NCBI GenBank assembly: GCA_016787525.1 | Contig: JAEUUP010000004.1 | Span: forward strand, 62,001 to 126,000 | DNA length: 64,000 nt | Source: Saprospiraceae bacterium | GTDB taxonomy: Bacteria > Bacteroidota > Bacteroidia > Chitinophagales > Saprospiraceae | Direction of reading: 5' to 3' | In this document: positions 52,427 through 61,861 of the stretch, in pieces | Numbering within the stretch: the stretch's first letter is position 1 | How the letters are laid out: every line of letters starts with the position of its first letter | The notes under the pieces: model-generated | What the model was told of the DNA's origin: nothing | Seen by the model: only the letters and a program-made list of their open reading frames with translations | Databases searched by the model: none | Program-made: the position numbers and the translations under genes

Positions 52427-52477
52427 TCAGAATGCCCTATTAATCGAAAATGTTCGGGGGAAAGTGTAGCTGCACCC

Positions 52478-52510
52478 ACGTGTCGGATATTTTAAAAATA
52501 TCCGACACGT
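52478..52510. repeat. Perfect palindrome with 16-bp arms (copy 2)
   Basis: ACGTGTCGGATATTTT, A, then the exact complement. Same core as copy 1 at 51905. It sits between convergent genes and could act as a bidirectional terminator. Confidence 0.88.
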
Positions 52511-52535
52511 AATGACACGTAATATTTAATCACCT

Positions 52536-54653
52536 CTATGAAATCCGACTCCACACCTTCGTCTGCTTGTCTTGCAGCGACAGATAGTTTTTGAGGCATT
52601 GGTGTTCGGGACGCTCCAGTTTAGCATCTTCTTCGAGCAATTCATTGGCTGTATAGCGAGCCACTTGCAGGATTTTACCGTCTTTGGCTAAGTCGGCAAT
52701 GTGCAAGTTCAGGACACCGCTTTGGGCAGTACCTTCGATGTCGCCGGGCCCCCTCAGTTTGAGGTCAGCTTCGGCAATCTCGAAGCCGTCGGTTGTGCGG
52801 CACATGGTTTGGATGCGTTCGCGGGCATCGGCAGTCAATTTGAAGCTGGACATCAGGATGCAATAGGATTGGTCAGCCCCACGACCGACACGCCCACGCA
52901 ATTGATGGAGTTGCGACAAACCAAATCGTTCGGAATGTTCAATCACCATGACGCTGGCATTCGGCACATTGACACCGACCTCAATGACGGTGGTAGCAAC
53001 CATGATTTGCGCCTCGCGTTTGACGAATCGCTGCATCTCGTAGTCTTTATCTTTGGCGGGCATCTTACCATGCACAATGGCTATCTGATACTGAGGGGGT
53101 GGAAAATCTCGACTCAAAGACTCAAAACCTTCCATCAGGTTCAATAAATCCAGCTTTTCAGACTCTTCAATCAGTGGATAGACGACGTAAATCTGTCGCC
53201 CTTTCTCGATTTCATCTTTCATAAACTGAATCACACGCAAACGGTGGTTGTCCGTGCGGTGTTCGGTCTTAATCGGCTTCCGACCTTTCGGCAACTCATC
53301 AATCACCGACACATCCAAATCGCCATACAAGGTCATCGCCAAAGTGCGTGGGATGGGCGTTGCCGACATCACCAATACATGAGGCGGATAGGGCTGCGAC
53401 TTCTTCCACAATTTGCCCCGTTGCTCGACACCGAAGCGGTGTTGCTCGTCAGTAATCGCCAAACCTAAGTTTTTGAACACCACCCAATCTTCAAACATGG
53501 CGTGTGTACCAATCAATATCTGAGTTTCACCCGAAAGGAGCTTGTCCAAAACCGCTTGCCGCTTTTTACCTTTGATAGAACCCGAAAGAAAATCAACACC
53601 AATGCCCATCTGTTGACAATACTCTGAAATACCTTCAAAATGTTGCTGTGCCAGAATCTCAGTGGGTGCCATCATACAGGCTTGAAAGCCATTGTCAAGA
53701 GCCAAAAGCATGGACATAAACGCAACGACTGTTTTACCTGACCCCACATCACCTTGCAGCAAGCGATTCATCTGAATCTGGCTGCCAAGGTCGCGTCGAA
53801 TCTCTTTGAGGACTCGTTTTTGCGCACCTGTCAAATCAAAAGGCAGTATTTCAGAATAAAAACGGTTGAACAATGCCCCAACATGCTCAAAAAAATGACC
53901 TCGAATATTGGTTTTGCGAATCTTTTTGGCTTGCAAAAGTTTGAGTTGCAGAAAAAACAGTTCTTCAAACTTCAAACGCTTGCGTGCATTCTCCAATTCA
54001 ATAGGATTTTCGGGAAAATGTATTTTCAAAAGCGCATCATACTGAGGGGGTAGCTTAAATTTTTGAAGAATATAGTCGGGCAAGTTTTCGCCAACGTCTT
54101 GTGGTTTTATTTTTTCAAACAGCGTCCTAATTAATTTGCGTTGTCCTTTGGCATCCAAACTCTTAGCATCAAGTTTGGCGGTAGAAGGATAAACAGGGTC
54201 GAATGTCGGTGCTTTGCTCACGGCTTCGGGCGTGGCAACTTCCATCTCAGGATGTGGCAACGAGAATCGCCCATTGTAGTGATTGACCCGACCATAGACG
54301 ATGTACTCCGTACCAACAACCAAAGCCCGCTCAAGAAAATGGATTTGTTGAAACCAGATAAGGTCAATGCTGCCCGTTTCATCACGAAATGTACCGACCA
54401 AACGTTTAACACGCCCATCGCCAATCAGTTCGACACGACGCAGAATGCCTTTCAACTGAACAGTGTCAGAGTCTTCGGTCAAGTCAATGATGCGGTGGAA
54501 ACGGGTTTTGTCAATGTATCGAAACGGAAAGTGGTAAAGCAAATCGCGATAGGTGAATATGCGCAATTCCTTTTTAAGCATATCGCCACGAATCGGTCCA
54601 ACGCCTGTTAGGTATTCAATGGGCGTATCGAGTATGTTAGCTGGAGTGGTCAT
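52536..54653 (-). CDS. recG: ATP-dependent DNA helicase RecG
   Basis: 705 residues from the ATG at 54653 (MTTPANILDTPIEYL); 59 codons of AT-rich open frame upstream are leader. RecG reverses stalled forks and processes branched DNA. Wedge/OB domain in the first 250 residues (GIGP-like GVGPIRG; KGILRRVELIGDGRV), Walker A GDVGSGKT at about 301, DEQH box at about 400, and the TRG motif region SERFGLSQLHQLRGRVGR near 600. Full length for the family. The 10-mer occurs twice as PPQY plus a near copy as LRG. Confidence 0.95.
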   Translation of the reverse strand: MTTPANILDTPIEYLTGVGPIRGDMLKKELRIFTYRDLLYHFPFRYIDKTRFHRIIDLTEDSDTVQLKGILRRVELIGDGRVKRLVGTFRDETGSIDLIWFQQIHFLERALVVGTEYIVYGRVNHYNGRFSLPHPEMEVATPEAVSKAPTFDPVYPSTAKLDAKSLDAKGQRKLIRTLFEKIKPQDVGENLPDYILQKFKLPPQYDALLKIHFPENPIELENARKRLKFEELFFLQLKLLQAKKIRKTNIRGHFFEHVGALFNRFYSEILPFDLTGAQKRVLKEIRRDLGSQIQMNRLLQGDVGSGKTVVAFMSMLLALDNGFQACMMAPTEILAQQHFEGISEYCQQMGIGVDFLSGSIKGKKRQAVLDKLLSGETQILIGTHAMFEDWVVFKNLGLAITDEQHRFGVEQRGKLWKKSQPYPPHVLVMSATPIPRTLAMTLYGDLDVSVIDELPKGRKPIKTEHRTDNHRLRVIQFMKDEIEKGRQIYVVYPLIEESEKLDLLNLMEGFESLSRDFPPPQYQIAIVHGKMPAKDKDYEMQRFVKREAQIMVATTVIEVGVNVPNASVMVIEHSERFGLSQLHQLRGRVGRGADQSYCILMSSFKLTADARERIQTMCRTTDGFEIAEADLKLRGPGDIEGTAQSGVLNLHIADLAKDGKILQVARYTANELLEEDAKLERPEHQCLKNYLSLQDKQTKVWSRIS

Positions 54654-54793
54654 AGGCTGCAAAAATAGGTCAGCAATCGTTGATGGACTGATTTTTAAAT
54701 AAAAATTTGTCGGAAAGACTAATCTTTTTGTATAGAAAACAAACAACTCATAATTGTATGTGTTAAAATTCTCAAACTCAAAAGTAAAACCGT

Positions 54794-54801
54794 TAAATTT
54801 G
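54794..54801 (+). promoter_or_regulatory. Possible -7 box for the PorU2-like gene
   Basis: TAAATTTG fits TAnnTTTG. It is 67 bp before the ATG at 54869. A correctly spaced TTG is not evident. Confidence 0.35.
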
Positions 54802-54868
54802 CTATTCCAAACGCAGAACCGATGCAACAAAGAAATAAATCACTCTAAAGTACATCTTAAAACAAGCG

Positions 54869-57800
54869 ATGAAAAAAGTCATACTTCTGTTATTAATCCT
54901 CTCTGGACTCTCTTTGCGTACAAAAGCGCAAATGACCGTTGGCAATCAAACACTCTACGGCAACGAATGGATAGATTACTCGCAAACGTATATCAAAATC
55001 CCTATTGCAGCAGATGGCATCTATCGCCTCACACCAGCCGCCTTACAATCCGTAGGTGTACCCCTCAGTAGCGTAACAGCCAACCGTTTCCAACTGTTTA
55101 AAATGGGTCAAGAAGTGCCTATTTTCTCAACAACTGAAGGAAATTTAGGGGCAAACGACTTTATCGAGTTCTTTGGCGAAAGGAATCGGTCGGAGTTGGA
55201 TGAGTTTATGTATAAAGGAAGAAAAAGCGACATCTTAAACCCCGATTACAGCTATTGCAACGATACTGCGATGTACTTTTTGACATGGCGCACGACTCCT
55301 TCCACAAAGCGGTATCAAACTTTTGCTAATAATCTGACCAATCTACCTGCAAAAGAGTCGTGGTTTTGGCATACAGACACCTATTCAGCAACTGAAAGAG
55401 CCATTTGGCATGACATCAGCGGCGGTTCGAGTGTGTATCTGCCTGAAATGAATCCAGGCGAGGGTTTCGGTACGACGTTTTCAAACAACCGAACCATCAC
55501 TTTGAATCCTCAAGCAGTGGTCAGCGGACAAAATGCCGAGTTGAACATCCGTTGGACAGGCAATTACAAAAGCCACAATACTGTTATTAACTTAAATGGC
55601 TCTGTTTTGGGACGTGATACATTTTATGGCTTCAATTTGAGAGAGAAAAAATACGAACTCAGCAGTTCACAACTAACCAATACGATGTCCATCCAAATGC
55701 AAGGAACAGCTGAAAATGCGGATTTCAATGCTTTTGGTTTGGTCACTTTGCGCTATGCACGTCAATTCAATTTCGGCAACGAGCGCATCTTTTCCTTCAA
55801 ACTCCCGCAATCAACGGATGTCAAATACCTCGAAATTACCAATTTCGATGGTCAAGGCTCTGCGCCAGTTTTATACGATTTGACCAATAATCTACGTATC
55901 ACAACAACCCTTGAAAACGGCATAGTCAAAGTCGCCTTACCCCCCTCAGTAAAAGAGCGCAATTTGGTACTCACATCAGTCAACCGCATTTTCGCAGCAG
56001 TCGGCGCACAACCTGTTAGTTTTGTTGATTTACGCAAAGATGGCGGCAACTATGTCCTCGTCTCCCATCCCAAATTTTTCAATGATGGCTCTGGAAATAA
56101 TTATGTTCAAGAATATGCCAACTATCGCTCGACCTCTGAAGGAGGAGGCATGAAATCAACAGTTGTTGACATTTTCCAACTCTACGACCAGTTTGGCTAT
56201 GGCATTGTCAGACATCCAATGTCAATCCGAAACTTTGCCCATTATATCAAGAAAAACTGGGCTAATCCGCAATACCTTTTACTTGTGGGCAAAGGGCGCG
56301 AAACAGAATCGAGCCGTTCAGATATTGTGGGTGTTATCAGTAAAATAGATATGCCAACTTGGGGTTATCCAGGGGGTGACAATATGTTAGTGGTTGGAGA
56401 CTCTACCGTTGTCCCTATTATTCCCATCGGTCGGATTCCTTGCACCACAGCAGGCGACATCAAAACATATCTTGAAAAAGTAAAAACATGGGAACGCAAT
56501 TTGGTCTCGCTCCCTCAAACGCTTGGAGACCGCGATTGGCAAAAAAATGTTATGCACCTCAGTGGTGGCGGTGATGTCGGTAATATCATCAAAGAATATA
56601 TGAAGTTGTTTGCTGACTCTCTGATAGCGAGCAAAGCAGGCGTAAACGTCACTACTTTCTACAAAACCAGCCTCGACCCCGTTCAAACGGCTGTGAACGA
56701 CCAAATTTTTAACCTTATCAACAAAGGAACATCACTTATTACTTTTTACGGACACTCTGCGTCTGCCGTTTTAGATTTTGACATCAACAACCCTGATGCA
56801 ATGAATAACGTAGGGAAATATCCACTTTTCATAGCATTGGGTTGTTCAGCAGGTAATTGCCATCAAAATGCTATTGGTATAGCTGAAAATTTTATTTTTT
56901 ATAAAGACAAAGGCATGAGCGCCTTTGCGGGTACGACAGGCACCTCATTTTTGAATTCACTCAACCGTTGGGCCAGTGCTTTTTATACGGCTTTAGGCAA
57001 TACTCACTACGGTCAACGCATTGGCGATGTGACAAAAGGAGCATTGGCGACTTTTTCGCCCAATTCGATACAGTATGACTTAGGTTTAAAATCTGTCTTA
57101 CAAGAATTTCAGTTGACAGGCGACCCTGCTCTACGCTATTTCGCTGCGCCAGGACCTGATTTTGTAACAGATGCTGCTGCTGTTAAATTCACCCCCTCAG
57201 TATTGACCGCACAATTGGATAGTTTTGATGTGACATTCAGTGTCAACAACATCGGTTACAATATTCAAGATTCAATCAGTATTTTATTGCGTCAAGAATT
57301 ACCTAATAAAACATTTGTTGAATTAGCTAAAAAGAAAATAGCTGCGCCTGCTTACAAAAGTCTGCTAACATGGCGTGTACCTATGCCAAGAATTGGTGTT
57401 ATAGGGCAAAACCGTTTACACATCACCGTAGATGCAGATAATACAATCAGTGAGTTGCCTGCTGCCGTTGCCGAATCAAATAATGAATTAGTCGCTTCAA
57501 CGGGTGACAAAGGCGTTCCTTTTTTCATCTTAGACAATAATGCCAAACCTGTATATCCAGCAGAATTTGCTATTGTCAACAAAACACCTATCGTATTAAA
57601 GGCTTCCACATCAAATGCTTTAGCCAAGCCACAGAATTACATCATAGAAGTAGACACGACGACGGCTTTCAACAGCCCTCTAAAAAAGCGAACCGTTATC
57701 AACCAAATAGGTGGTATCTTAAAATGGCAACCCGATATGTCTTGGACAGACAATACTGTTTACTATTGGCGTATAGCTGCCGATAGCACAGCAGGCGTTG

Positions 57801-59890
57801 GCTATGCTTGGCAAAACTCGTCTTTCATCTATCTCAAAGACGGTACTGAGGGGTGGAATCAATCACACTACTATCAATGGTTAGGGAATGAGTTTACAAC
57901 AATGAAAGTAAGTCCATTTGATAGGAAGTTTGAGTTCAGTGAGAATTTGAATTCAGTTGATTTGAGGTATAACCCTGCAGATGGTATTCAAGTAACACCA
58001 AAATATTATCTCAATAATAATGAAAGAGGACGAAATAAAGGTTTTTTAGACGCTGGCATTTATGTAGTAGTGTTTGACGGCCCTACTGGGAATGAATGGT
58101 GGAAACCTTGGGTACAACCTAAGTACGGTATAAAATTTCCAAGTGGGGACAATACAATGAACAGTTATATTTTTAAAACAGATGATGCTAGTCCCAATAC
58201 TGGTAGAGCAGGTTTAATTGAATTTATTGATAAGATAGTCAATGATGGCGATTATGTTATAGTTTTTACTGTTCAACAATCACAAACGGCTAATTATCGT
58301 CCAGATTTATGGGGCAATGACTCCATCAATTTAGGAACTAATATTTTTAGGCTTTTAGAATCTCAAGGTGCAAAAAGAGTCAGGGAATTATTAAATGGAA
58401 ATGGTAACAAGCCCTATTCTTTTGCTTTTCAGAAAAATAGGAGACCTTTGGCAGAAAATATAGGTCAAATATATACAGATGGAGCACCTATCTCTTTTTC
58501 TATGTTGAATAATTGGTATGAAGGTAAAATGCAATCCAAACCAATTGGCCCCGCCAAGGAATGGCAAGCCTTAGATATCAAATATACTGCTGAACAATCA
58601 TCCCCTACAATTGATTCATTATATTTTGATTTGATTGGTATCTCTAATGCTGGTAAGGATTCTCTTCTTATTGCGAATACAACAAATGCCAAAACACTCT
58701 TAAATACTATTGATGCCAAACAATTCCCCTATCTAAAATTGCGATTCTATGGCTACGACAAAACTTTGCGCACTGCACCACAGGTCAATTATTGGCGCAT
58801 TTTTTATAAAGGTTTCACAGAGTTGGCCGTCAACCCAAACAGCAAATACTCGATATATAGTGATACTTTGCAGCAAGGTGATAATTTCAAAATAGACCTG
58901 AATGTTGAGAATATCAGTGATGTAGATGCCGATAGTGTTTTAGTTAAATGGACAATTCGAGATGCTGCGAATGTGGAAACGTCTGTTTTCAACAAATATG
59001 CACCTCTCAGTAGAGGAGGTAGTTTTGTCTCAAATTTGACTCGTTCGACAAAAGATATGTCTGGCAAACAGCAAATTTCGTTTGAAGTCAATCCCAATTT
59101 GACTCAACCCGAACAATATACTTTCAATAACTATTTGCAGACCAATTTCTTTGTTGAAAAAGATAAAAAGAATCCTTTGTTAGATGTCATGTTCGATGGT
59201 GTTCGGATTATGAACAATGATATTGTATCCTCTAAGCCACTCATTATGATTGAGTTGCGCGATGAGAATAAGTATTTGGCTCTAAATGATACATCATTAT
59301 TCAAATTGTATGTTCAAACGCCGTCGGGTAGTAAACAACAAATATTTTTTAATACCCCCTCAGTAAAATTCAATCCTGCAACCATAACAGCAACAGGTGT
59401 CAACAAAGCCACTATCGAATATCGTCCGACTTTCACTGTTGATGGCACTTATCAACTGATAGTCAAAGCTAAAGATGCGACGGGCAATGTGTCAGGAGAT
59501 ATGGATTATAGTATTGCTTTCCAAATAATTACAAAGTCATCCATTTCTAATGTTCTGAACTACCCTAATCCATTCTCTACGCGTACCCAATTCGTCTATA
59601 CTTTGACGGGTGAAACGCCGCCTCAATATTTTAAAATACAAATCATGTCTGTCAGTGGCAAAGTCGTTAGAGAAATAACTCAAGATGAAATCGGCGTGAT
59701 GAAAATAGGTACACATCGGACTGAGTATTCTTGGGACGGAACTGATGAATATGGCAATAAATTAGCTAACGGCGTTTATTTGTATCGTGTGATAGCAAAA
59801 GGAGTAGATGGTAAAGCTTTTGAAAGTTATGACACTGGCACAAGTGACTATTTCAAAAAAGGGATTGGTAAATTGGTGATTATGCGCTAA
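54869..59890 (+). CDS. T9SS-associated C25-family cysteine peptidase (PorU2-like)
   Basis: 1673 residues. Signal peptide to about residue 20. The gingipain (C25) domain spans about 400-780, with the catalytic His in FYGHSASA (about 629) and Cys in LGCSAGNC (about 658). It is followed by several CARDB/Ig-like beta domains (FDVTFSVNNIGYN, FKIDLNVENISDVDAD) and a C-terminal FlgD-like/T9SS-type region (NYPNPFSTRTQFVYTL, SWDGTDEYGNKLANGVYLYRV). The size and the FlgD-like end fit PorU2-type sortases, which are larger than PorU (about 1100-1200). Four 10-mer copies are used in PLS, PSV, PSV, PSV plus one TEG. It would act at the cell surface in removal of cargo sorting domains. Confidence 0.85.
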   Translation: MKKVILLLLILSGLSLRTKAQMTVGNQTLYGNEWIDYSQTYIKIPIAADGIYRLTPAALQSVGVPLSSVTANRFQLFKMGQEVPIFSTTEGNLGANDFIEFFGERNRSELDEFMYKGRKSDILNPDYSYCNDTAMYFLTWRTTPSTKRYQTFANNLTNLPAKESWFWHTDTYSATERAIWHDISGGSSVYLPEMNPGEGFGTTFSNNRTITLNPQAVVSGQNAELNIRWTGNYKSHNTVINLNGSVLGRDTFYGFNLREKKYELSSSQLTNTMSIQMQGTAENADFNAFGLVTLRYARQFNFGNERIFSFKLPQSTDVKYLEITNFDGQGSAPVLYDLTNNLRITTTLENGIVKVALPPSVKERNLVLTSVNRIFAAVGAQPVSFVDLRKDGGNYVLVSHPKFFNDGSGNNYVQEYANYRSTSEGGGMKSTVVDIFQLYDQFGYGIVRHPMSIRNFAHYIKKNWANPQYLLLVGKGRETESSRSDIVGVISKIDMPTWGYPGGDNMLVVGDSTVVPIIPIGRIPCTTAGDIKTYLEKVKTWERNLVSLPQTLGDRDWQKNVMHLSGGGDVGNIIKEYMKLFADSLIASKAGVNVTTFYKTSLDPVQTAVNDQIFNLINKGTSLITFYGHSASAVLDFDINNPDAMNNVGKYPLFIALGCSAGNCHQNAIGIAENFIFYKDKGMSAFAGTTGTSFLNSLNRWASAFYTALGNTHYGQRIGDVTKGALATFSPNSIQYDLGLKSVLQEFQLTGDPALRYFAAPGPDFVTDAAAVKFTPSVLTAQLDSFDVTFSVNNIGYNIQDSISILLRQELPNKTFVELAKKKIAAPAYKSLLTWRVPMPRIGVIGQNRLHITVDADNTISELPAAVAESNNELVASTGDKGVPFFILDNNAKPVYPAEFAIVNKTPIVLKASTSNALAKPQNYIIEVDTTTAFNSPLKKRTVINQIGGILKWQPDMSWTDNTVYYWRIAADSTAGVGYAWQNSSFIYLKDGTEGWNQSHYYQWLGNEFTTMKVSPFDRKFEFSENLNSVDLRYNPADGIQVTPKYYLNNNERGRNKGFLDAGIYVVVFDGPTGNEWWKPWVQPKYGIKFPSGDNTMNSYIFKTDDASPNTGRAGLIEFIDKIVNDGDYVIVFTVQQSQTANYRPDLWGNDSINLGTNIFRLLESQGAKRVRELLNGNGNKPYSFAFQKNRRPLAENIGQIYTDGAPISFSMLNNWYEGKMQSKPIGPAKEWQALDIKYTAEQSSPTIDSLYFDLIGISNAGKDSLLIANTTNAKTLLNTIDAKQFPYLKLRFYGYDKTLRTAPQVNYWRIFYKGFTELAVNPNSKYSIYSDTLQQGDNFKIDLNVENISDVDADSVLVKWTIRDAANVETSVFNKYAPLSRGGSFVSNLTRSTKDMSGKQQISFEVNPNLTQPEQYTFNNYLQTNFFVEKDKKNPLLDVMFDGVRIMNNDIVSSKPLIMIELRDENKYLALNDTSLFKLYVQTPSGSKQQIFFNTPSVKFNPATITATGVNKATIEYRPTFTVDGTYQLIVKAKDATGNVSGDMDYSIAFQIITKSSISNVLNYPNPFSTRTQFVYTLTGETPPQYFKIQIMSVSGKVVREITQDEIGVMKIGTHRTEYSWDGTDEYGNKLANGVYLYRVIAKGVDGKAFESYDTGTSDYFKKGIGKLVIMR

Positions 59891-59910
59891 AAAATGCGCC
59901 TAATTCAGAG

Positions 59911-59950
59911 AGAGATGGGTTCACAAAGGTCGAACCCATCTCTTTATTTT
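59911..59950 (+). terminator. Terminator between the PorU2-like gene and the glycosyltransferase operon
   Basis: AGAGATGGGTTC pairs with GAACCCATCTCT around a 9-nt loop, followed by TTATTTT. It overlaps the stop codon of the convergent glycosyltransferase gene at 59921. Confidence 0.75.
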
Positions 59951-60979
59951 GATAAGTGGTGCAAAATACAATCTCCAACTCCAACCTAAAGGCTTGCGAA
60001 TAAGGATGAAAAAATAGATTTTGAGCATCGAACCCATAAGCATATACTGACTATGATAATTCAATAACCTCTCACTAATATGCACAGACAATAAATTCTC
60101 ATCAATTTTAATTAGCCAATTATATTTTTTATCAAGATAAAAATCAAAAAACTTATTATCATGCACAAACTGTTTAGGGAATGTAATATTCTTTAAACTT
60201 TGTGCTAAAGCAAAAAGGATATTAAAACGGTCTTGATAATATATGGAAACTTGGCTGGACGATTTTGCCTGCTTGTGCAGCCTAAAAACATTAAATACAT
60301 CATCCGCCTTTTTAACCTTAGATAAACCAAAATGCGTTAAATAATTGACCCAAAGTTCTGCATCCATACAAAAGTGAAGACAAGTCTCAAGCTTACCAAG
60401 ATTTTTAACAATATCTAAACGCATAAAAGTAGGTGGTTGATCACAAAACGCCCAAGCAATTGTCTGTTCCAAATTTTCAAAAACCAATGTACCATGAGTT
60501 AGAAACTCTTCTCCTGTTTCCTCGTTTCGTTGAATTTCACGACCACACAATACATCTACTTTTTTATCTAAAAAATAACCTCCTACTTTCAATAGTGTGT
60601 TGGGAAGATAAACGTCATCACTGTTCAACCAATTAAAAACCTCCCCTGTTGCTTTCTCGATACCTTTATTAATGGCATCGGCTTGACCCTTATCTCGTTC
60701 ACTAACCCAATAATGAAGAAATTTTTCATATTTTTTTATAATTTCAATGGTTCTATCTGTACTACCTCCATCAATTATCATATACTCAAGATTTGGATAG
60801 CCTTGTAAAAGTACCGACCGAATAGTCTCTTCAATATACTCTCCTTGATTATAAGAAGGCGTTATAATGGTTATCTTTGGTAAAAAAGTATGATATACTA
60901 TTTCTGTCCCTACGGTCCAAGGAAAGCCTGTTTTACTTTCAAAAGGTGTTGGTAAGTCTTGAATTTCAATACCTTTCAT
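59921..60979 (-). CDS. Family 2 glycosyltransferase (GT-A)
   Basis: 352 residues. The N-terminal GT2 core starts at about residue 32: KITIITPSYNQGEYIEETI, then YMIIDGGSTDRTIEII, and the nucleotide-sugar site NWLNSDDVYLP (acidic pair, about 117), a Trp-containing acceptor region and C-terminal amphipathic helices. No membrane anchor. It transfers a sugar from an activated donor to a growing glycan; donor and acceptor unknown. Last gene of a five-gene operon on the minus strand. Confidence 0.88.
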   Translation of the reverse strand: MKGIEIQDLPTPFESKTGFPWTVGTEIVYHTFLPKITIITPSYNQGEYIEETIRSVLLQGYPNLEYMIIDGGSTDRTIEIIKKYEKFLHYWVSERDKGQADAINKGIEKATGEVFNWLNSDDVYLPNTLLKVGGYFLDKKVDVLCGREIQRNEETGEEFLTHGTLVFENLEQTIAWAFCDQPPTFMRLDIVKNLGKLETCLHFCMDAELWVNYLTHFGLSKVKKADDVFNVFRLHKQAKSSSQVSIYYQDRFNILFALAQSLKNITFPKQFVHDNKFFDFYLDKKYNWLIKIDENLLSVHISERLLNYHSQYMLMGSMLKIYFFILIRKPLGWSWRLYFAPLIKIKRWVRPL

Positions 60980-60985
60980 AATATA

Positions 60986-61861
60986 TTATAAATTATCTGT
61001 CCATTCAAACCGATTTGTGAAACGATCGTAAAATAAAACTGGAGGATAGTTAAAAAGATATTTTGTTAACTTTCTAACGATACCACCATCTCTGATAAAT
61101 CTCAGAATACTATTCTGATATAAAATACATAATATTAGATGAAGTTTTTGTTTTCTACTGAGAGGGTCATATTTTATAATTTTTTCAATTTCGTTATCAT
61201 AGCCCTTTTTTTGTTCAAGGCTTTTTTGGTTATTCATACGGAATCGAAAACCAGCCAATATTGTATGAACTGTGTATAATTTTTCACATCGAAAAAAACG
61301 TCGCCATAATTCAAAATCACCTGCTAAATTATACTCTTGTGAGACGAATCCTCCACTGCGAAGCCATAAAGACCTTCTCCAAAAAGTAGATTCTTGCTGA
61401 ATATATCTGAAATATCGCCCCCTCAGTAAAAACCGGAACAGTGACCAATTTTCTGCCTGATACCCAACTCTAACAATCTGACCATCATTGTTGAAATAAG
61501 TAGGTATTCCTGTAAGCCATTGAATCTGACTGAATTGTGTAAAAATCTCTGCAACTACAAATAAACTACGATTATGATACAAATCATCTGAATTGAGCCA
61601 TGCCATTATCTCTCCCGTGGCTTTTTCAAAGCCTTTTTGTAGAGCATGATATAAACCATTATCAGGTTCTGAAGTCCAGTATGCTAATTTCTTTTCGTAT
61701 TTTTTAATAATAGCTACTGAATCATCTGTACTCCCCCCATCAATGATTATATATTCAAGATTAGGGTAGTCTTGATTTAGAATAGATAATATTGTTTCTT
61801 CTAAATAATTTGCTTGGTTGAATGATGGTGTTATGATGCTGATTTTTGGAAAATTATTCAA
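60986..61861 (-). CDS. Family 2 glycosyltransferase (GT-A)
   Basis: 291 residues, paralogous to the downstream gene in its first 120 residues (KISIITPSFNQANYLEETI, YIIIDGGSTDDSV, AWLNSDDLYH), but with a different C-terminal half. It ends 6 bp before the next gene and its start overlaps the stop of the upstream gene by 8 bp, so translation is probably coupled. One exact 10-mer copy encodes FLLRG and a near copy (TACTGAGAGGG) lies at about 61156. Confidence 0.88.
   Translation of the reverse strand: MNNFPKISIITPSFNQANYLEETILSILNQDYPNLEYIIIDGGSTDDSVAIIKKYEKKLAYWTSEPDNGLYHALQKGFEKATGEIMAWLNSDDLYHNRSLFVVAEIFTQFSQIQWLTGIPTYFNNDGQIVRVGYQAENWSLFRFLLRGRYFRYIQQESTFWRRSLWLRSGGFVSQEYNLAGDFELWRRFFRCEKLYTVHTILAGFRFRMNNQKSLEQKKGYDNEIEKIIKYDPLSRKQKLHLILCILYQNSILRFIRDGGIVRKLTKYLFNYPPVLFYDRFTNRFEWTDNL

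Larger units (their letters stand above)
1247..61438. repeat. Dispersed 10-mer family TACTGAGGGG / CCCCTCAGTA, 53 exact copies
   Basis: Start positions, plus orientation: 1247, 2292, 5001, 6921, 7450, 7983, 8241, 9588, 11022, 12000, 12870, 15343, 15822, 18126, 20211, 21054, 22916, 30506, 31214, 32232, 33461, 37170, 38892, 41372, 42144, 44494, 53089, 54040, 57844. Minus orientation: 1585, 1807, 2639, 3646, 9054, 19947, 26089, 26715, 34999, 35524, 37724, 39948, 40787, 43253, 47033, 47321, 49766, 51333, 51878, 55061, 55942, 57193, 59356, 61429. The G run is 4-7 long. 45 copies are coding (TEG 11, LRG 8, PQY 11, PSV 8, PLS 7) and 8 intergenic (3646, 18126, 22916, 38892, 39948, 49766, 51333, 51878). 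Near copies: 5299, 5963, 11291, 17377, 28247, 38788, 43518, 47595, 48094, 48666, 52750, 61156, 62807, 63274 (approximate). Counted by eye. Confidence 0.95.

Noticed and set aside
54754-55071. 105-codon frame overlapping the start of the PorU2-like gene
   Set aside because: It is out of frame with a clear signal-peptide gene and has no features of its own.
1247-61438. 10-mer as insertion-sequence target or transposon end
   Set aside because: Copies have no flanking duplications or shared longer flanks, and they sit in frame inside intact housekeeping genes.
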